Assembly: GCF_041435015.1 (NCBI RefSeq)
Contig: NZ_CP107989.1
Coordinates: 9,176,001 to 9,240,000 of the forward strand
Origin: Streptomyces canus
GTDB lineage: Bacteria; Actinomycetota; Actinomycetes; Streptomycetales; Streptomycetaceae
Length of the DNA: 64,000 bases
Direction of reading: 5' to 3'
Position numbers and translations under genes: made by a program. Below are positions 60,951-64,000 of this stretch, one piece after another (the stretch's first letter is position 1; each line of letters opens with the position of its first letter). A model generated the notes under the pieces. The model worked only from the letters and a program-made list of their open reading frames with translations. It was not told where the DNA came from and did not search any database.

Positions 60951-62395
60951 GCGAGCAGTCACTGCACGACGGAGTGCAGAAACGTTCCGGCCATGTCGAC
61001 GCCGGAGACGAGGGCTACAGCAAGTCCCTCAAGTCACGACACGTCAACATGATCGCCATCGGCGGCGCGATCGGCACCGGCCTCTTCCTGGGCGCCGGCG
61101 GCCGTCTGGCCGACGCCGGCCCCTCCCTGTTCATCGCCTACGCGGTCTGCGGAGTCTTCGCCTTCCTCGTCGTGCGGGCTCTCGGCGAACTCGTCCTGTA
61201 CCGGCCCTCCTCCGGCGCCTTCGTGTCGTACGCCCGGGAGTTCCTCGGCGAGAAGGGCGCCTACGTCGCCGGCTGGATGTACTTCCTGAACTGGGCCACC
61301 ACCGGCATCGCCGACATCACCGCCGTCGCCCTCTACACCCACTACTGGGGCATGTTCTCCGACATCCCGCAGTGGGTGATCGCGCTCATCGCGCTCGCGG
61401 TCGTCCTCACCGTCAACCTCATCTCGGTGAAGATGTTCGGCGAGCTGGAGTTCTGGTTCGCCATCATCAAGGTGGGCGCGCTCGTGGCGTTCATGCTGAT
61501 CGGCATCTTCCTGCTGGCCACCCAGCACCCGATCGACGGCCACCACCCCGGCCCGTCCCTGATCACCGACAACGGCGGCGTCTTCCCCAGCGGCCTGCTG
61601 CCCATGCTCCTGATCATCCAGGGTGTCGTCTTCGCCTACGCCTCGGTCGAACTGGTCGGCGTCGCCGCGGGCGAGACCGAGAACCCCGAGAAGATCATGC
61701 CCAAGGCGATCAACTCGATCATGTGGCGCGTCGGCGTCTTCTACGTCGGCTCGGTCCTCCTGCTCTCGATGCTGCTGCCCTGGAACAAGTACAGCGCCGG
61801 CGAGAGCCCCTTCGTGACCGTCCTGTCCAACATCGGCATCCCGGCGGCCGGCGGTGTGATGAACCTCGTCGTCCTCACCGCGGCCATGTCCTCGCTCAAC
61901 TCCGGCCTGTACAGCACCGGGCGCATCCTGCGCTCCATGGCGATGTCCGGCTCCGCCCCGAAGTTCACCGGCGTGATGAGCCGGAGCCAGGTCCCCTACG
62001 GCGGCATCCTGCTCACCAGCGGCATCTGTGTCCTCGGTGTCGGCCTCAACTACGTGGTCCCCGCCGACGCGTTCGAGATCGTGCTCAACTTCGCCGCCAT
62101 CGGCATCCTCGCCACCTGGGGCATGATCATGGTCTGTCACCTGCTCTTCTGGCAGAAGACCGAGAAGGGTGACCTCACCCGCCCCGGCTACCGACTGCCG
62201 GGATCCCCGTGGACCGAACTCGTGACGCTGGCCTTCCTCGCCTCCGTCCTGGTCCTCATGTACGCCGACGGCGGCGCCGGCCGCACCACCGTGCTGTGCC
62301 TCCCGCTGATCGTCGCGGCCCTGATCGCCGGGTGGTTCGCCGTCCGGGGCAGGGTCTCCCGTACCTCCACCGAGAGCGAATCCACCGGCGCGTGA
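60947..62395 (+). CDS. ansP: AnsP-type L-asparagine permease (APC superfamily)
   Basis: 482 residues, 12 membrane helices. Amino-acid permease signatures are [40 protein letters not shown], and [20 protein letters not shown]. It belongs to the GABA/AnsP proton symporters; genes around it (asparaginase, aspartase) point to L-asparagine. GTG overlaps the regulator stop. Its C-terminal tail TESESTGA is imperfectly repeated just after the stop. Confidence 0.88.
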   Translation: MSEQSLHDGVQKRSGHVDAGDEGYSKSLKSRHVNMIAIGGAIGTGLFLGAGGRLADAGPSLFIAYAVCGVFAFLVVRALGELVLYRPSSGAFVSYAREFLGEKGAYVAGWMYFLNWATTGIADITAVALYTHYWGMFSDIPQWVIALIALAVVLTVNLISVKMFGELEFWFAIIKVGALVAFMLIGIFLLATQHPIDGHHPGPSLITDNGGVFPSGLLPMLLIIQGVVFAYASVELVGVAAGETENPEKIMPKAINSIMWRVGVFYVGSVLLLSMLLPWNKYSAGESPFVTVLSNIGIPAAGGVMNLVVLTAAMSSLNSGLYSTGRILRSMAMSGSAPKFTGVMSRSQVPYGGILLTSGICVLGVGLNYVVPADAFEIVLNFAAIGILATWGMIMVCHLLFWQKTEKGDLTRPGYRLPGSPWTELVTLAFLASVLVLMYADGGAGRTTVLCLPLIVAALIAGWFAVRGRVSRTSTESESTGA

Positions 62396-62474
62396 TCGCT
62401 CGCGCGCATACCGAGCCCGAATCGACCGGCACGCACGCGTGACCCGCGTGACGTCCCCGGAGAAGCAGGAAGTG

Positions 62475-63491
62475 ATGCACAGCAGTCCCGTCGCGGCCGC
62501 ACCCCTGGTCCGTGAACCCCTCCACGCTCCCGTCGCCCACCTCATCCGCGGTGGGCTGATCGAGGGCACCCACTACGGTTCCGTCGTCGTCCTCGACGGC
62601 GACGGGGACGTCCGTTTCCAACTCGGTGACATCGAGGCCGCGTTCTACCCGCGGTCCGCGCTCAAGCCGGTCCAGGCCGTCGCCATGGTCCGGGCCGGGC
62701 TGCCGCTCGACGGCGAGCTCCTCTCGCTCACCGCGGCCAGCCACTCCGGCGAGGAACGCCACCTCGCCGGGGCTCGGCGGATCCTGGAGCTCGCGGGCGT
62801 GTCCGAGGACGCCCTGCGCAACGTCGAGGACATGCCGTTCGGCCCGGCCGTGAGGGACGCGTGGATCCGGGAGGGCCGCGCGCCCTCGCGGCTCGCGCAG
62901 AACTGCTCCGGCAAGCACGCGGCGATGCTGTACACGTGCGTGCTCAACGACTGGCCTCTCGAGGGGTACCTCGACCCCTCGCATCCGCTCCAGCAGGCGA
63001 TCGCCGAGATCGTCGAGGACCTGACCGGGCAGCGGATCGCGCGGGTGACCGTCGACGGGTGCGGTGCGCCATTGTTCTCCGTCTCGCTGCACGGCCTCGC
63101 CCGGGCCGCGGCACGGATCACCTCGGCGGCTCCCGGTACCCCCGAGGCCCGGGTCGCCGACGCGATGCGGGAGCATGCCGAGATGGCGTCCGGGGCGGGG
63201 CGGGACGTGGCCGCGCTGATGAAGGCCGTGCCCGGACTGCTCGCGAAGGACGGGTTCGAGGGCGTTCAGGTCGCCGCGCTTCCGGATGGGCGCGCTGTCG
63301 CCGTGAAGATCTCCGACGGGGCGAATCGGGCGCGGGTGCCGGTTGCCGCGGCGGCGTTGGCGTGGGCCGGGGTGTCGCCGGATCTGCTCACGGAGTTCCG
63401 GGGGGAGGCGCTTCTTGGAGGCGGCCTTGAGGTCGGGTGTGTGCGGCCCGTTCGTTCGCTGGAGCCCGTTGGTGTCTCGGCTTGCGCCTGA
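62475..63491 (+). CDS. Class 3 (Rhizobium etli AnsA-type) L-asparaginase
   Basis: 338 residues. It is not a bacterial type I/II enzyme: no TGGT motif. It matches the thermolabile plant-symbiont type with Ser-x-x-Lys in YPRSALKPVQ, Ser in ASHSGEERH, zinc Cys-x-x-Lys in NCSGKHAAML and zinc Cys in DGCGAPLFS. It hydrolyses asparagine to aspartate and ammonia in the cytoplasm. ATG 62475 is chosen over GTG 62439 because AGGAAG lies before it and the normal N-terminus starts near it. It follows ansP by 79 bp. Confidence 0.85.
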   Translation: MHSSPVAAAPLVREPLHAPVAHLIRGGLIEGTHYGSVVVLDGDGDVRFQLGDIEAAFYPRSALKPVQAVAMVRAGLPLDGELLSLTAASHSGEERHLAGARRILELAGVSEDALRNVEDMPFGPAVRDAWIREGRAPSRLAQNCSGKHAAMLYTCVLNDWPLEGYLDPSHPLQQAIAEIVEDLTGQRIARVTVDGCGAPLFSVSLHGLARAAARITSAAPGTPEARVADAMREHAEMASGAGRDVAALMKAVPGLLAKDGFEGVQVAALPDGRAVAVKISDGANRARVPVAAAALAWAGVSPDLLTEFRGEALLGGGLEVGCVRPVRSLEPVGVSACA

Positions 63492-63519
63492 GGATGTGCC
63501 GGATTGCTTTGAATGGCGG

Positions 63520-63592
63520 CTGACGGCCGGTAGTGGCTGGTCGCGCCGCGCGGCGGAGCCGCACATGGATACAGCCCCGCGCCCCCAAGAGA
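63520..63592. repeat. Intergenic sequence resembling a dispersed Streptomyces element
   Basis: The stretch reads GGCTGGTCGCGCCGCG, GGAGCCGCACATGG, then ATACAGCCCCGCGCCCC. From memory, very similar sequence is scattered between genes in many Streptomyces genomes; function unknown. It lies between asparaginase and aspA. Confidence 0.4.
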
Positions 63593-63629
63593 TTCACCCT
63601 CACCCTCTCGGAAAGAGGAACCGAACCAC

Positions 63630-64000
63630 ATGAGCGTCGTCGTTACCCGCCGTGAGCACGACCTGCTCGGGGATCGTGATATTCCCGCCGATGTCTACTG
63701 GGGTGTCCACACCCTGCGTGCCACCGAGAACTTCCCCATCACCGGGACGCCGATCTCCGCCTACCCGCACCTCATCGACGCGCTCGCCGCCGTCAAGGAG
63801 GCAGCAGCTCTCGCCAATGAGGAGCTCGGGCTGCTGGAGCCCAGGAAGGCCGCCGCGATCGTCGAGGCCTGCCGGGAGATCCGGGACGGGAAGCTGCACG
63901 ACCAGTTCGTGGTCGACGTGATCCAGGGCGGGGCGGGCACCTCGACCAACATGAACGCCAACGAGGTCGTCGCCAACCGGGCGTTGGAGCTGCTGGGGCA
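63630..64000 (+). CDS. aspA: Aspartate ammonia-lyase (3' end outside window)
   Basis: The first 123 residues are visible. The start [32 protein letters not shown], and [15 protein letters not shown] are the N-terminal part of the fumarase/aspartase superfamily; the catalytic loop (GSSIMPGKVNP) lies beyond the window. It deaminates aspartate to fumarate and ammonia, completing asparagine breakdown begun by the permease and asparaginase. GAAAGAGGAA precedes ATG 63630. Confidence 0.9.
   Translation, partial: MSVVVTRREHDLLGDRDIPADVYWGVHTLRATENFPITGTPISAYPHLIDALAAVKEAAALANEELGLLEPRKAAAIVEACREIRDGKLHDQFVVDVIQGGAGTSTNMNANEVVANRALELLG

Overview
The window is high-GC DNA with the codon bias, gene families and leaderless-promoter habit of a Streptomyces chromosome (TerD proteins, PucR/GAF regulators, LCP and eukaryotic-type kinase proteins, ricin-lectin secreted enzymes, many divergent regulator/enzyme pairs). 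It holds about 62 intact or edge-truncated protein genes, several clear pseudogenes, and a set of cis-regulatory elements that can be read from the sequence. No rRNA, tRNA or CRISPR was seen.

Region by region. 1-11.6 kb is ordinary chromosome: a TerD-type protein (cut by the window edge), an HpnB-like membrane glycosyltransferase divergent from a second glutamate-racemase homologue, an O-antigen-ligase-like protein divergent from apolipoprotein N-acyltransferase (lnt), a Nudix hydrolase, and a 3-hydroxybutyrate dehydrogenase / GAF-PucR regulator / MHS-transporter group. 11.6-23.25 kb is an accessory, decaying block: a frameshifted acyl-CoA dehydrogenase, IS1182- and IS5-family transposase remnants, a frameshifted hypothetical gene, a signal-peptide-only ORF still followed by a strong hairpin, and two apparently intact secreted ricin-lectin enzymes (a GH59 galactocerebrosidase-like protein and an SGNH esterase). 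An identical 18-mer lies near its left part (13850) and at its right edge (23213) in inverted orientation.

23.25-28.4 kb is an envelope/stress group: GlsB-like membrane protein, an ArsR regulator, an LCP cell-wall ligase, a TatA-like protein and a Ser/Thr kinase. A palindrome TTGCGCAA recurs at four intergenic positions upstream of glsB/arsR, the LCP gene and tatA, which suggests an ArsR-controlled local regulon. 28.4-42 kb holds a PAS-SpoIIE phosphatase, oxidoreductases, a DUF899 protein, a LacI remnant, a methyltransferase/membrane-protein pair, a cytidine-deaminase-like protein, an aldo/keto reductase, small secreted proteins, an NCS1 permease coupled to an isochorismatase-type hydrolase, a flavin monooxygenase and an SseB-like protein.

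42-50 kb, minus strand, is a tightly packed sulfonate/sulfur operon: alpha/beta hydrolase, rhodanese, SsuC, SsuB, SsuA, an SsuD-like monooxygenase, a 43-codon lipoprotein-like ORF, a GlcD-like FAD oxidase and an AraC regulator. It is preceded by a 28-codon leader peptide ending in Cys codons and is divergent from a LysR gene. 51-56 kb has a VOC protein, a MarR regulator, a roughly 200-bp tandem duplication, and a LacI/GH42 beta-galactosidase divergent pair. 56.5-59.2 kb has an ArsR-like HTH protein, an SMP-30-like protein and a fluoride-export cluster (candidate crcB-motif riboswitch, crcB, DUF190, crcB). 59.3-64 kb has uppP and an asparagine-catabolism cluster: leaderless FadR-type regulator with a TGTCAGACA operator at its start, asparagine permease, a Rhizobium-type (class 3) asparaginase, and aspartate ammonia-lyase (cut by the window end).
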